Counted from the first letter of the stretch, positions 24,521 through 38,114 are shown. The stretch is 64,000 bases of DNA from Apostichopus japonicus (GCF_037975245.1 NC_092580.1:5244501-5308500); one strand, 5' to 3'. Translations and numbers: made by a program. Notes: generated by a model from the sequence alone, not told the origin.

Positions 24521-25362
24521 TGAAGTTCAAACATTCCGTCTCTCACCCGGAGTCAAACATCTCATTTGACTTGCTGACTTTGTCGAACCTGCCCACTTCC
24601 TTCAGTGGATGGTATCGTGTGAAAGCTGTATGAAGTGTCCATCTTGAGGGAGTGCTAGGTTTAAAAGATGGCTTCAAAAGAAACTGAAATGATTTGAAAC
24701 TTGCCAGAAAGTCCAAACTTTCTGTCAGTGGATGGGATAGGGTCATTTGATGTTTATTACAGATATCCATTCAAGAACAGTCCCTAGTTGTAAATGGTGG
24801 CTACCTCACATATCGCCTTATCCACCCAATAGATGTAATAGACGCTTTTTGTTGAAGCTTGTTAGCTAGTCAACTGTTTTGACTTATTTCAGCAGATAGA
24901 ATCATGTGATATGTTTATAGTGTCCTTTACAATGGTCTAATAGTCACAACAGATGATTCTTGAAAATTCAGAAAACAGAAAATTCACCACTTTCGAATTG
25001 TGAGCGAAACAGTTTGTGTTGGCAGGGAGTCCACGGGAAGGTACAAGCTGGGAAGTTTAGTTTCCACAAATTACTACAAGTGAGGTTCAAGTGATGGTGT
25101 TCAAGTTGAGTTGTTAATGATCAAGGAATGGAACTTGAAAGCATCTGTAATGCCTGTATGCAAAACTATTAATTTTAAATTAATTTTAACGGAGCTACTT
25201 CATCGTTGTAGAACCACAAACAGTACAGACTGGTCAGGGTTGTCTTACACAGAGTTGATTCACTCTTTAATGTTTACCTGTGAGGCCATGAAATACTTGA
25301 AGACATTGGCACAGAGTGGCTACTTTCTTTAGCTAAAATGTCTTTTATCAGTCTAGGTCAGT

Positions 25363-25368
25363 AATAAA
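25363..25368 (+). terminator. HSPA14: Candidate polyadenylation signal of HSPA14
   Basis: AATAAA lies about 840 nt past the HSPA14 stop codon. Transcript ends cannot be seen in genomic DNA, so this is only the first canonical hexamer I noticed. Confidence 0.35.
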
Positions 25369-26200
25369 AAGCTGATTAGTAGAAATTGATTTGAGAGGTA
25401 CAAGTATTCTGTTCTTACATTCTCACTACATGACACTATTTTGTAATTTAGCTTGTTCTGATATGGAGATTAGAGTTATGTTTTCAGGGTAGCATCTACC
25501 TACTGCTTTGCCAAAAAAAAGGGGGGGGGCGAACACTTATATACTTAAGCACAAACTATGTTATGTGTATGCATACATTTTTTTTAAAGCCTCATTACGC
25601 ATCCGTTTTTGATGACCCAAAACAATGTTTTTCTTACCCCAAAACAATGCTTTTTTATTGACCATTGTGTAGTATATAATCACACAATCATGAAAACAGT
25701 CCTTTTGTGTCCAATTTCTGGTTCTTTCACAGAGTTCAAACGGATGGAAACTTCAAACATTAACATCCTGGTTTTTTTTGGTACAAACAAATAAACCATT
25801 ACCTGAGCAGACAGATACATTGACCTCTCAGTTTATAACTGTACATTAGTCCATATGCTGGGCTACGTATGTCCTCACAATCAATATGCACACCAACCCT
25901 ATGTAATGGTCTCTCCCTCTCTCTCTCTTAAATGTCGTTTACGTAGCAGAGCAGGCCGTTCCAAGAACACATAACAAATACCTTTGAGTCATATTTGCTC
26001 GGTAGCAGGTTGAGTCCATGACTTTACTGCTTCAAGCGGAAATTGTTCACTCTGTAGGCAACATTGTTTTTTAATGTCTTTTTTTCAGTTCTTTGCCAAT
26101 TGTTTCCACCGTAATTGTGTCTTATAAAGCGATGTAAACTATGGAAAGTTGGCTGACAAAATTATCAACTTTTATTGAATGATCAAAGAAATAATTGACT

Positions 26201-26271
26201 AGAGTTGGAATTGAACCAGTAACCTCAGGATTTCTTGTCCTGCCCTATCCCATGTTGAGTTATTTCCTATG
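26201..26271 (-). repeat. tRNA-like segment, probably a SINE head
   Basis: The minus strand contains a perfect B box, GGTTCAATTCC (26218 to 26208), and a five-pair anticodon-like stem CAGGA/TCCTG, with a degenerate A-box region before it. The loop lacks the invariant T before the anticodon and the acceptor stem is poor, so I call it tRNA-derived rather than a tRNA gene. Confidence 0.45.
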
Positions 26272-28320
26272 TAACCAGTTCTCTGTTCAGGGATTCTTAG
26301 CCAAATAAATTGTTTACCATGCATCCAGGGATTGCAACAGAGTTATTTTCTATGCAAACCCCAAGAAAACTTTTTCTTTTGATATAAATTATACTTAAAG
26401 CAGATATTTTACAGGTTAGCCCAGTCTTTCCCCCAACTAACCACCTCCCATGACCTCTACCCACCTCTTATTCCTCCCTGCAACAATCAAACTCATATAC
26501 ACCATATCTAGTGTAGAATGTGAGCTCCATGGTTTTATTGGTTTCATGAAGAGCTCTCATCTGCAAAAGACAAATGGCCCATTACCTAACCCTACTCCCC
26601 CCTCCCCTGGATCTCGATCCACAGCCACACACCAAATGTTCTTGTGATGTAACTGCATCTAGAAGGAAGAAAACTAAAGCCACCATTCTCTATGAGTTTA
26701 CTCAACCCTGCCATTAATCTGAACCTACGCCATCATTTGGAAAGCAGCCTAAACATGCAGAACAGTGGGTTGTCTATGGATCACACAAAACAGATCGGGC
26801 CTGATGATAATCACATCTTCATGCCCCCATTTTTGCAGCCTTCATTTTATGGATGTGAGAATACACTCTTCCTTCTGTGTTTCCAGACCCACTAAGGGAC
26901 CCTGGGCTGTAATTCTAATCCTCATCCCATCAGTATTGTCGGCGAATTTTAGCATGCTTCAAACTGCTCGCTTAAAAACCAGACTAGGTCGTATCCTGAT
27001 CTGGGTGCGGGTATCGCTACGAGATCTACTTCGAATCGTAGTTCGATTTTTAGTTCCCACAGTCCCATACTATAACAACGTACAAGGACACAGTTTCTGT
27101 GTGTATATGAAGCGACTACATTTTGCTACCACAATGAAGCCGTTCCGTGATCTAGCAATGCAGGGACTTCAAATTTGGGCAGCACTTTGTAATCCGTCAA
27201 TATACTTTTCATAAGTGGAGGCGTCCTTTTGATCTGTTATAGCGAAACCACAGTAATATATATAGTGTTTCCACAAGGTTATACCCATTAACTGAGACCT
27301 AGGAACGATATTTGTTGAAAAGATGGAAAATAAATGGACTTAATCTTATTCGTTTGTTGAACTTTGTTGCTTGGCTTGTTTTAAATGAATAGAAAATTAT
27401 TCAGAAAATCACTTTTACTAGTAGTTTAGAAGTACTGATATAGGGTAGGTGCTTTCATGATGTTGCTTTTACACATGACAACTCAATAACTCCATAAACG
27501 ATCAAGTTACAAATCTAGGTCAGTTATAACGAAATCAGGAATGAACCGTGGCATTGATGATCAATAATTTAGATAGAGCCCGGGCAAGAGAAAAAAAACA
27601 TAGTTGGTCCACCGAAGTCAAGTGATTATTGCATCTGCGAAAGAGTACACCTGTCAAGTACTGGTCGGTTCCCAACTAACTTTTTTTCCTCTCCCGTCTG
27701 CTTACTACAAACTTCGAACAGCATTTAAACTTGCAACCTCAAACAACGTTTATAGTCTGGTAAACTTGCCATTGGTGGTTCCCCTATCTATTGGTCTACC
27801 AATCAGGCTGCCCACACTATGCCCTAACCTAAAGTTGTGTAACCAATGTTACACAATCGCTTCTGAGTTGTAGTCGAATTAAATAGGGTCATCGTACCCG
27901 ATTACAGCAGATGCCAATAAAACCAAGTTTGGGTGGCTATACAAAGTTGCTTTGTCAATAAAGGATCATCACAAATTGAGATAAACCACATATCCGTTTC
28001 ATTCTGTACCCTCAAAAATATTTTTAACACGGTTGTGAAGCCGTTACTGTCTCATTTTTTCCCCATTTTATAGGCGTATCATAGAATATATTCGTATTTG
28101 TACTAGTTGGTGCACCTATGTAGAAAATGGTACACTCCATTTTACCGATACAGAAAGAAAGGGAATTTTTCGCGGATGTAGTTCTAAATGCATTAGTCAT
28201 ACATCATATATGTGAGTTAGTGTGAACTCGACTCGAAGTGCTCGTCAAGTAAGTACTCGGTAGAAACGTGAAAAAAATACTCATCAAATATTGTTCACCG
28301 GTATTCTCTAGAATCCTGCA

Positions 28321-28343
28321 TCAGAGAGAGAGTACACCGTCAG
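28321..28343 (+). other. Candidate end of a non-coding 5' exon (strong splice donor)
   Basis: The sequence ...CAG followed by GTAAGT at 28344 is a perfect donor consensus in an otherwise gene-free stretch, 19 kb upstream of RAD54L2. The first coding exon of RAD54L2 is preceded by a good acceptor, so at least one upstream untranslated exon is expected. This is one place it could end. Strong donor-like strings also occur by chance. Confidence 0.2.
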
Positions 28344-29404
28344 GTAAGTCGCATGCACTCATGACCCATCTTCACTAATTTGTTTGTCAAAGTAGACATG
28401 AATGTCACTTCCAAGTCAAACGATATCGTTAGTCTTGCCTGTACTAGCTTGTATTAGGTTAGCGTAAGACATGTAGCTTAGTACTGTGTTTAGTTGTACA
28501 TGCAGTACACTGTAGGCTAGTACAACATACTGTGTAATGTAAGACTTACTGGAGTGTACTGTTTATGTACTGTTAGGCCTAGGCCCAATGTATTCTCGGC
28601 CAACAGTTTATAGATGGGCTCCTCAAAGTAATGATTGATGCGTTCTTGTCACAATCGTGGCAAAAATGCATATTTCCTAACCAAAAAATGAAAGCAATCA
28701 CTACTGAAATTATGTACAATAAAATCTGTTGAGAGCATAGCAAATAAAGTAAATACCTGGTTAAATTTATAAAGGATGGTACTGAAAACTGCTAAACAGC
28801 ATGCCTTATACATTGCACATTATTTTTCAAAGCTTCATGAGTAAAGCAAATGACTGCCTTACTCCTCCATTGCCCTTGTGAGCAATACTGTATGAACTTG
28901 TGTACATTTCAAATTCATTCTGTAACCAATTTTCTTGCAAAATGAATGCAAGCCAGGAAAACCTTTTCCTTGTGGGAAATGCATTCTTCATTCAAGTCGT
29001 GTGCCTTGTATTTTATGTGAGCAATTTCCTTCTACAACTTGAGCATAATATGTTTATTATCAAGTATGTTTAGTGTCCAGAACTTCTAAAATGTGATGTT
29101 ATGGCTCTGTCTGGAAATTGTTCAAACATATGTATGGCTAATACTAGCAGTAATACAGTCATACAAGCGAAGAAGTTCTCCAAGCTTTACTTTTGTAGGT
29201 AAAAATGTGTAGGCTACATCTGCCCGATATTAAAATAGACCTTATTCCTTAACTCGATTTGCCAATTCCACACAACAATTTAGCTGGCCTTTGTGCATTT
29301 TGTCATGCATATATCCTTTGACTCCTTTTGGCCAAGACAGTCTGGAATAATGTCAATTCTACAACACAGTAGTCCTTTAAGCAGTCCACCATAGCTATTA
29401 GCTA

Positions 29405-29708
29405 GAAATGTATGATTATTGTGGCCAGGTCTGAGGAATTAAATGAATTTTCTGGTAGGAAAAGCTTTTGATATTACAAGACTTCATTTAGATATTAGGA
29501 TGAAGAATTTCACACTGATCACAGCTCTACCAGTTTGTTTTAAATAAGTCTTTGAGAAATGTATGATTTATTGTGGCCAGGTCTGAGGAATTAAATGAAT
29601 TTTCTGGTAGGAAAAGCTTTTGATATTACAAGACTTCATTTAGATATTAGGATGAAAAATTTCACACTGATCACAGCTCTACCAGTTTGTTTTAAATAAG
29701 TCTTTGAG
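29405..29708. repeat. Tandem duplication, two ~151-bp copies
   Basis: Copies start at 29405 and 29556 with gaaatgtatgatt and end at ataagtctttga. Only a few differences are visible between them, so the duplication is recent. No coding content. Confidence 0.95.
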
Positions 29709-32700
29709 TAATGGCAAAGATAAAAGAAATTAATAATGGCATTTAATTAGACTGACCGTGGTGTATGCCTACACCTATGACTTATGGTTACATCTTAAAC
29801 TGTTATGAAACGTATCTTGTTTTTATATACTGTGAACAGTACACAACTTCATCAACTTCCAAGTTCAACTTGCACAATGTCTTCTCTCAGTGCAGCATAT
29901 ATTCAGTTATGACTAATGCAAAATGATATGTCATTTTCATTGAAACGTTTCTCTAGAAATCCATTCCTTTCCCCTTTCCGGGTTGTATCCATCGAAACTG
30001 GGGTGTGATCCCTACTCACATGTTATTCAGGTACTGTGAGTTCTGGATAGGTGTACCCCTAGCAAACAAAAGATTACTGTTTAGGGATGGCTACTAACTA
30101 AGGTGCTGGGTAGCTCAGTTAGTAGAGTGCAGGACTTGTAACCCAGAGGTCATTGGTTTCTGTGCACTTCTCCTTTGTATATAATTTCCCTATCAGTTTC
30201 CCAGTTGTTCTTTTTCTCACGTAATTACATCTCATTCAAACATAGTATGTCAAGACGTCCATGCCGGTTGCGTATATCAGTGAAATGGTGTCTATGAATT
30301 TTCTTGATGGATCAAAAAATAAGCACTGGTGAGCCTTAGTTGAACCCATGGAGCACTGTACTGCTAGAGCACAGAGCTGAGCTTAAATTAGATTGTATGG
30401 GACAGCTGTAGTAAGAGTACAGTAATTTTGTGGGATGTACGTAAGTGTTGAAAACTTGCTTATGAAGAAAACTTTGGTTCACCGAGTGTACATTAAACTA
30501 TTCTTTATTTCAGTTTTGTTGAATTTTCTGTCATCATATCCCAGCAAATTTTTCAAGGAATTCTGCAAACACAGCAAATACTTTCCTGGGTTTTTGGTTA
30601 TAAAGATGACATTGCACTAGTTCCTTTAGAGATGCACAGTGTCAGATGACAAAAGTTAGCATATTGTAGATGACCACAAAAATGATGAATTGCAATAAAT
30701 TGCCTCTGAAGAAGGCATTGGGCATTTGTAGTTAACATAGATGTGTGCTTTACAGTACATCCCATTTATAACAAAAAATGAAATTTGTTTTGGTTGCATT
30801 GTACACATACTGGAGCCTAAGAATAGCCTTTATATGTCTGATAATTAGTTATGTTCACCTTGAAAGGGGTACAGTAAGTAGGAAAGACCAAACTTGGTTC
30901 ACAAACAGGTACACAGTAGCAATTTGTTGGGCTGTTCCAATCACTATACAAAATTCTGCGTTAGATAAGAAAAGTGTTGAACAAATTATCAGTGCATTAT
31001 GAGAATATCCATATCTAAGGTTGATATCCCCAGGTAAAATATTGGTCGTCGATGTGAGGCAACCTGAGAAGAAACACACTCGCCAACTCTGTGTCACAAA
31101 TAGCAACAGTTTTACATTGCAATAACAGAGCTCTTCTCATATATCAAAGGGAAACAGTACAGGAAAACCATTTGAAAACATGAATTATAATGTAACCATT
31201 TATATTCCAGAATTTCCAGAATCTTTTGGTTGATACGATTTTTAGTCCTAAACAAGACGATTATTCATTAAATTATATTAGAATAATTAAATACTTGTTG
31301 GATTCATTTAAGATATATCTAACAATATATCTGGTGCTCAAAGGTATTTAAGTTTGGATCGGAATTCGTAGTGCAATGTTATGAAATAAACGTATTAACT
31401 TACATTTAATAACGACTGGAAAGAGGTCAGGTCTCAGACCTTTAAATCCGTTGGACATTATCAAGCCTAAACTGTAGTTTTTACTTCCTGCTGTAATATC
31501 ACTTTACACACTGAGTTGGCATCTGGTTCAAATTTATTATTTCTGCTGTTCTGGTCATTCATAATGAACTACGGTCAATTGTGATCAACCATTACATTTG
31601 AAAGCAGTTTTCCAAACCTAAGTTAGGTATTTAAAAGTAAACTTCCACAGATTAATGCACCAGCTGCTATGACTGAAATCTAACTTTTGAAGCAAGTAGT
31701 TGGTTTTTCCTGGAATTCATGACTTGCTATACTGTACAATAGCTAGGACTTTCCATACCGCATGTAACATTTGTAATTTAAAATGTACTCTATCTTGGTG
31801 TACTCTATCTTAGTGTTATAGTTTAGTCTACTCTAGGTATTGCAGGAAACTGAAAAAAAATTAATAAAACTACCCAAATTGTGCCACTAAAATTGAAGGA
31901 ATTCAGTAGGTAATTATATCTAAAAAAAATAAAAATCTGTAAACATAAAGTAGGAACTAAATTGGTTTTGAATTATCACATTTTACTGATCAATATTAAT
32001 TGTGTTTGCTACATTTTAGTAAAATATTTCTAACTGTTCGTTAAGTAGATCCATAAGGTAGAAGTGCATCCTTGTTTTTGGCATGAAGGTCCAAACTGAT
32101 CATTTACAGTACAGTACAGTGCTGTATAGTAGTACACATGAACTTTTAACCTATATTGTCACTGTCTGTAATACTCTATTATTTATTTTCATGTGGTTAT
32201 TGCATTCTCAGAAATGTGGCACTTTAATATCTGAGAAGTGCATAATGTATGGAATAAACTGATAAAGAATATGGCTGTTTATATAATTTGTCAGCTAAAG
32301 AGGTTGAACTCACTATAAAGTATGGTGAACTTGAGTGTGAAGCAATACAGGTAAAGGCTTTTTATTTTTGTATGGTATGCATACAGTATCTATCAGGACA
32401 CCGTCACTTGTTTGCGTGGTTGTTCAACAAGAAATGCCAATCTCTCTACTGTAGCTGTTGGAACACCTTAAAACACAACAATAAGCTAATATTGTTTTCC
32501 ATATAAAGCATTCATGCTAAAGCATTTAAATTTGCTGTACAGGAGAGAAACTTGAAAGTTAGCCCTACATCAGTTGTGGTAATTTTCAAATGTGACTTTC
32601 TCTCGATGTGTCGATCACATGTTTTTGCATTGGTGTAATTAATTAATTTTTGGGGGAGGGTAGGGTGTGGGGAAGGGCCCCCTTCCCCCGTATGGGAGTG

Positions 32701-33794
32701 GGAAGGATTCAGATGAAAATTCAGAGGGGGTCCACAAACGTTTGACTTTTTGAATCTTGTGTGCTTCTTGTAATTTCAGTATGGTTTGGAATAATCATCA
32801 CAATATAACATTCAGTACTTGAAATAACTTGACTGCGACGGGTCTGTTTAGTCGCAGCCGAGTGTTGTTGTTGCCACTGTGCAGTACAGTAGTAGCTAAA
32901 GAGAAACTATGCCACTTCCGTATTTCAGAGAGTGTTACTGAGAAAACCAAACATCTTGTTTTACCTTTGTATCAAAGTTCTTTTCTGCTGATCAGACTGA
33001 TCTGTCAAATAGTTAATTTGTAAAGCTTGAGGGTATGCTTCCTTGTTACACTAGTGTTGAGATCCTGAAACTTGGTGACCCTATAGGGGTTTGAGAGGGG
33101 TACTATGCCGTAATGAACAATGGAGTGTATTGTATTTCCATTCCGTTTGATCTGAAATGGAAATGATGAGTCACTTGTTATGTAGTAATACAGTTATGTG
33201 GCCTGGCATTTTAGTTGTTCAATTTCTAGCTATGTAACAATGTTCCTTACCACCATGAACTTCATATGTCATGAAAAGTGCAGAATGCCTTGGAGAGTAT
33301 TTTACTTTATATTATTGTAAAAGTTTAAATTCTTTGGTATTGCCTTTCGGTGGGAGTAAACATCTGGTACAATGTACTTACTAAATATTAGGAAACCTGT
33401 CATTCGCAAGTAGTGTTAATCTGCGATTTCAAAAGCTTTTCCTTTTAATTAGTCCGTGGGGTTCTAGCATTCCCTAGAGTCTTTGTAGTAAAGTGCAAAG
33501 CTTGTATAGTGGAAGTTGTATACATCCCTGATATGGTCTTTATTTCAGAAGGGAATTAAGTTATGACCATAAAGTAGCTCTACTGTATTGTCACTGTTGA
33601 ATTACAACAGTATACTAGATGTGTAGCTTGGTGCAACCATTTTTAAGTACTATAAATAGAGATTTATTATGAAAACATGGTACAATGTCAGTAACTGTCT
33701 TCACTGAAAATTCTCCCAGGTTCCAAAACTGACTAGGTGTATAGTGAAGTGCAGAGTTGTTAAGTACTACGTACTGTAGTTTATAGTTACTTTT
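29709..33794. other. No gene recognised between HSPA14 and RAD54L2
   Basis: I see no exon-like chain or domain on either strand. A tRNA-like segment near 30103-30162 has a good A-box region (tagctcagttagtagagtg) but a degraded B box and stems; it is most likely a tRNA-derived repeat. The motif TACTGTAC and its variants are frequent here and throughout the next 15 kb. Confidence 0.45.
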
Positions 33795-34789
33795 CTCTCA
33801 GTTTACTGCAAACATGCATCTACTGCATACCTGTATCTACTGTACATTTACAGCACAGTATAACACTTTGTAAATCTAAAGTGCAGTATACAACTATGTA
33901 CATTTAAAAGTACACTTTAACACTATGAACATCTACGGCACACTTACTGTACCTCAGTCTATGCACGTCAACAGCACAGTTTACCATTATGTACATCTTA
34001 AATTCAGTTTAACACTCTGTACATCTGCAGCACATTTTACTGTACCTCTATGCACGTCAACAGCACAATATACCACTATGTACATCTACAGTACAGTACT
34101 GTACAACACTATGCACATCTACAGCATAGGTTTACCACTATGCACATCTACAGCACAGTATACCACTATGTACATCTAAAGTTCAGTTTAACACTCTGTA
34201 CATCTACAGCACACTTTACTGTACCTCTATGCACGTCAACAGCACAATATACCACTATGTACATCTACAGTACAGTACTGTACAACACTATGCACATCTA
34301 CAGCATAGGTTTACCAGTATGCACATCTACAGCACAGTATACCACTCTGCAAATCTACAGCATAGTTTACCATTAATACACAATTACACATCTGCAGCAC
34401 TATACCACTATGCACATCTACAGCACAGTATACCACTATGTACATCTTAAGTACAGTTTAACACTCTGTACATCTACAGCACAGTTTACTGTACCTCAGT
34501 CTATGCACGTCAACAGCACAGTTTACCATTATGTACATCTTAAATTCAGTTTAACACTCTGTACATCTGCAGCACATTTTACTGTACCTCTATGCACGTC
34601 AACAGCACAATATACCACTATGCACATCTACAGTACAGTACTGTACAACACTATGCACATCTACAGCATAGGTTTATCACTATTCACATCTACAGCACAG
34701 TATACCACTATGTACATCTAAAGTTCAGTTTAACACTCTGTACATCTACAGCATAGTTTACTGTACCTCTATGCACATCAACAGCACAT
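33795..34789. repeat. Satellite-like array with higher-order structure
   Basis: The array is built from ~28-30-bp units of the type cactatgcacatctacag followed by cacagtatac or ttcagtttaa, degenerate at the left edge. A larger unit repeats at 179 bp (the tctatgcacgtcaacagcac landmark at about 34049 and 34228). A block from about 33945 recurs near 34486, about 541 bp away, so it has at least two higher-order levels. The array resumes at 35606-35710 after the inserted TTAA element. Long open frames here are a by-product of the repeat. Confidence 0.92.
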
Positions 34790-34793
34790 TTAA

Positions 34794-35601
34794 AGCAGCA
34801 TTTTGCGTTGGGTCGCTTTTTTCCATCTTTTTAACATGTGCATCGATTTTTTTACATGTATCAATCATAAAACAGCAAACCAAGATACTATCCAAGTTTC
34901 ACCCTGCCAAGAGCATTAATTAGCGAGTAATTAACGATTTATGTCGGTAACGAGTAAAAGTGTCCTCGACAAAGTTTTCATATCTCCAAATCCACTAGTT
35001 TGAATTCCACCAATCAGTGAATAGTATGTTTATTCATGAGCATTTTGCGTTTGGTCGCCGTTTTCTACTTTTTTGACATGTCCATCCAGTTTTTTACATA
35101 CATCAAATCACAAAACAGCAAATTAAGATATTAGCCAAGTTTTTCCCTGCCAAAAACGTTAATTGGCGAGTATTCCACTTACAAAATTAATCGCATATAG
35201 TTCCCAAACCCACTAGTTTGATTTCAACCAATCAGAGATGCAGGTTTAGTTATGAGCCATTGCTAAAAATAGATTCAAGACTTTGCGTTGGTACAACCAG
35301 GGAGATGCAACTGCCTGGTACAACTGCCATATGGAGTGTACACAAATCAAGCGTGGTGTTATATTACGTATCTGTCAATGACGTTCGTAGTGTTTAAATA
35401 TTCATATTATGGGCGAGGTTTATTGGGTTCCCAACGGAAAATATCTTGGAGAACAACAAAGTTGAAAGTTGCAATTTTTTCGACTTTTATGCCACCATTT
35501 GAAGTAAAATATAAATAGATAAGCTAGTTATGTATGTCGTTATGGCATAGTGGAATCAGTGAGGTTGAAAAAAATCATAGTCGAGGACGCAAAATGCTGC
35601 T
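34794..35601. mobile_element. 808-bp TTAA-flanked MITE inserted in the satellite array
   Basis: The ends are inverted repeats AGCAGCATTTTGCGT at 34794-34808 and, inverted, at the right end, directly bounded by TTAA at 34790-34793 and 35602-35605. Satellite sequence continues on both sides, so removing the element plus one TTAA restores the array. Inside, a ~140-bp segment starting gcattttgcgttgggtcgc is repeated from about 35040 as gcattttgcgtttggtcgc. There is no coding capacity. The target and the AG start resemble those of the Kolobok-like element at 12037. Confidence 0.88.
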
Positions 35602-35605
35602 TTAA

Positions 35606-35710
35606 CCGCTATGCACATCTAGAGTACAGTATAACGCTATGCACATGTATCTGCAGTACAGTTTAACACTACTGTATGTATATATTCAGCATAATTATAC
35701 AACTGTAGTT
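35606..35710. repeat. Right remnant of the satellite-like array
   Basis: The segment begins ccgctatgcacatctagag and holds about three degenerate units of the same type as the array left of the TTAA element. After it no repeat is recognisable up to about 36236. Confidence 0.8.
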
Positions 35711-36240
35711 AACAGTAGAGTAGCACAAGCCAGTGTTTACTTCACCTTTGGTTCAAAATTAATGAAGTTAAAATTCATGCAGTCTTTGCATTTTTAGTGG
35801 ACAGTAAGCAAGATTGTTAAATTTTTTATCAATGTGAACCTTGGAAGTACAGTAGTTTGCACAAGACACATACACTACAGCTGTGACCATGAATGTGTAG
35901 CACTTGATGACTTAAAACCAAAGCAGCTATTAGCATTTGGCCTTCAATATCTCACAGTAATGCAAATTCTACGAATTTCTCATCTAAGCTTCAATTAGCA
36001 AAGTGAGACATCTCAGAGTTTTTTTTTTTCACCAGGTGAGCATTGCTAATAAATAACATAATTTGTAGCCAATAGAAATCCTTCTTTGGTCATATTGTTA
36101 TCAGTATATTAAAATTTACACACATTTCCTTTTTTCAAAGTGGTTATTTCCGTAAATATGACCTTCCCTGTCTCTGCCCCTTAGTTCTGCCAATATATCA
36201 TTTGGTGTACTGTTACCCAGTGTTGATGATATCGGTTTAA

Positions 36241-37933
36241 AGATGAATGATAGTGATTTTTCAGCATCGACGAAAAAATACAATTTTATTCAAGAGTATT
36301 CTAGTTGGTTTCCATATTACACATGTGAAAATTCAAGTCAATCCGATGTTGGGAAAGGCTTAAAAAAAATTCCTAAACTCGTTGATTTTTTAAACAAAAA
36401 TTGGGCTTTTCGCGAACAGCGATATGATGATCACGTGATCTACAGTGACATGTGACGTCATTATGATGATAACAAAGTGAGCTCGGCGTAGTGTACTTCA
36501 GCAGTGTGCACTTAGTGTGTAAGTTTAGTTGCAACCTACTCTATATTGGACTCGACAAACAACAGAAACCAGAGAGGAGATTTGATACACTGCGTGAGAC
36601 ATTTAACGATCTAATTTTAATAAGGAGTTATTGTTCCTGCTTTTTCTTGTCGTTTTAGGGAAGCCGACTGCCCCAATGTAAATTACGGTATAATCGGTCA
36701 TAGAGCCATCTCGGGCCCAATTGAAATTTGCGTGTGGCAAGGTCACTAAAGTAAAAAAAAGTTTGAAAGATTGATGCTTTTATGCCGCATTATTTATATA
36801 TATCCCGATAAATGCAACAGTAAGTGTTGGAACTGGAAGACATGTCAGACGTGAACAACCTAATGACTATGTGAGGAGAGAATCCACGTGCAAATTTCAA
36901 TTGGGGCATGGACGTCGCTTAGGCAGAGTTTTTTTGGGCAGAGATGTGTTCATACCCTCCAAACCACTTTAAATGTAATACGAATAGGAAATGTATGTAT
37001 GCTCGAGCGAAACAAAACATCGTGTAAGTATTACTTACGAGCGCACACTGTCACTTATGTTTGCACAGTGTGAAAGTACCGTTTGCGGACCTACGTGAAG
37101 TTGGGCTAGAATACGATTCCTCCTGAAGCCCAAACCACGAGACATGCATGTGAATAAACGCAATAGGCATTGCATGTAGTGAGAAAATTGTTCGAGCTAG
37201 ACTAACTACTCGATTGAGTTCAAATGCGGTTGTATTTCAAGCTCAGTGAAACCATTCTGTTGGATTTAATGACGCATGGAACAAGGAACGTTTATGTTTT
37301 ACAGTAGGCCTAGTGCATACAAGCGAATCTACTTTGTTTAGAACTTTGGATTTTCTTTCGGATGTTATACTAAACTAAGTTTGAGACTATCATCACTATT
37401 GTTATTGTGCCAGTTTGACTGGTAAGTGAGCACATTCATACAGCACTCTGTATAAAACCCGCCAAAAACGTGATCGTGAGATTTACGTTACTTTGGGTCA
37501 GCTTGCGAGTTACCTCTTCAGATATTGGGAAATCGTTGCGAAATCGCCGCAAATTTCGTAAAAAAAAACTTGTAAACACGTGGTGAAGAAATCAAGAAAC
37601 ACCATGATATTCATTATCTATTTATGTCCTGAACATTACGCCGGAAAATAACAGTTATGCTGACACGAAATGCACGCACAGCTCCGTGCTGAACAGTTCA
37701 CAACAGAAAAGATCATCACAGTGATGTCATTCACTGACCTGAGGGCTGTTCAAGGTCGTTGCACTGTTTGCAAAATCCTAAATTACGGAGACGAAAAAAC
37801 GATGTTTCAATTCCATTTTTTATAACTTTCCGGTGTGCTATTTGGAATATTAAAAAAATATGTTGCCTGGTAACATATAAACTACATTATATATGAAAAT
37901 GAGAGATTTTTTTTCTGTCACTATCGTTCTACT
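36241..37933. mobile_element. 1.7-kb TTAA-flanked non-autonomous element
   Basis: Imperfect inverted ends AGATGAATGATAGTGA at 36241 and, inverted from 37933, AGTAGAACGATAGTGA are bounded by TTAA at 36237-36240 and 37934-37937. A TGACGTCA palindrome lies 212 bp inside the left end, and a related TGATGTCA lies about 215 bp inside the right end. This mirrors the 12037-15249 element. Internal open frames are at most 70 codons and unrecognised. Confidence 0.75.
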
Positions 37934-38114
37934 TTAAGACAGATACACCTCTTCAGCCAATTTGTGACTAAATGTTTAATGGGTAGAGTACAATGGTGAG
38001 CTAAGCAAGAATTAACTTATTTAGTACAGCATGTAATTTTAATCAATGACTCTGTACTCTGAGTATCCTACTGTACAAACATGTGTTATAGCATACATAT
38101 GCCATACACTTAGG

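Larger units (their letters stand above)
24521..28320. other. HSPA14 3' flank, no further gene recognised
   Basis: The first part should be the HSPA14 3' untranslated region. The first clear AATAAA I see is at 25363-25368, with further A-rich candidates near 25787 and 26306. A tRNA-like segment lies near 26201-26271. The 149-codon open frame at 26765-27214 shows no recognisable domain and is treated as chance. Nothing else stands out. Confidence 0.5.

Noticed and set aside
26765-27214. 149-codon open frame between HSPA14 and RAD54L2
   Set aside because: It has no recognisable domain, an atypical mix of residues, no splice context and no neighbour that extends it. It is best explained as chance.
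30103-30162. tRNA-Thr-like sequence with TGT in an anticodon-like loop
   Set aside because: The A box is good, but the acceptor and T arms do not pair and the B box is degraded. It is more likely a tRNA-derived repeat.
33925-34721. Overlapping 73-108-codon frames rich in His, Tyr, Thr and Ser
   Set aside because: They are translations of the satellite array in several frames. The 179-bp period is not a multiple of three, so no repeat protein is being kept in frame.
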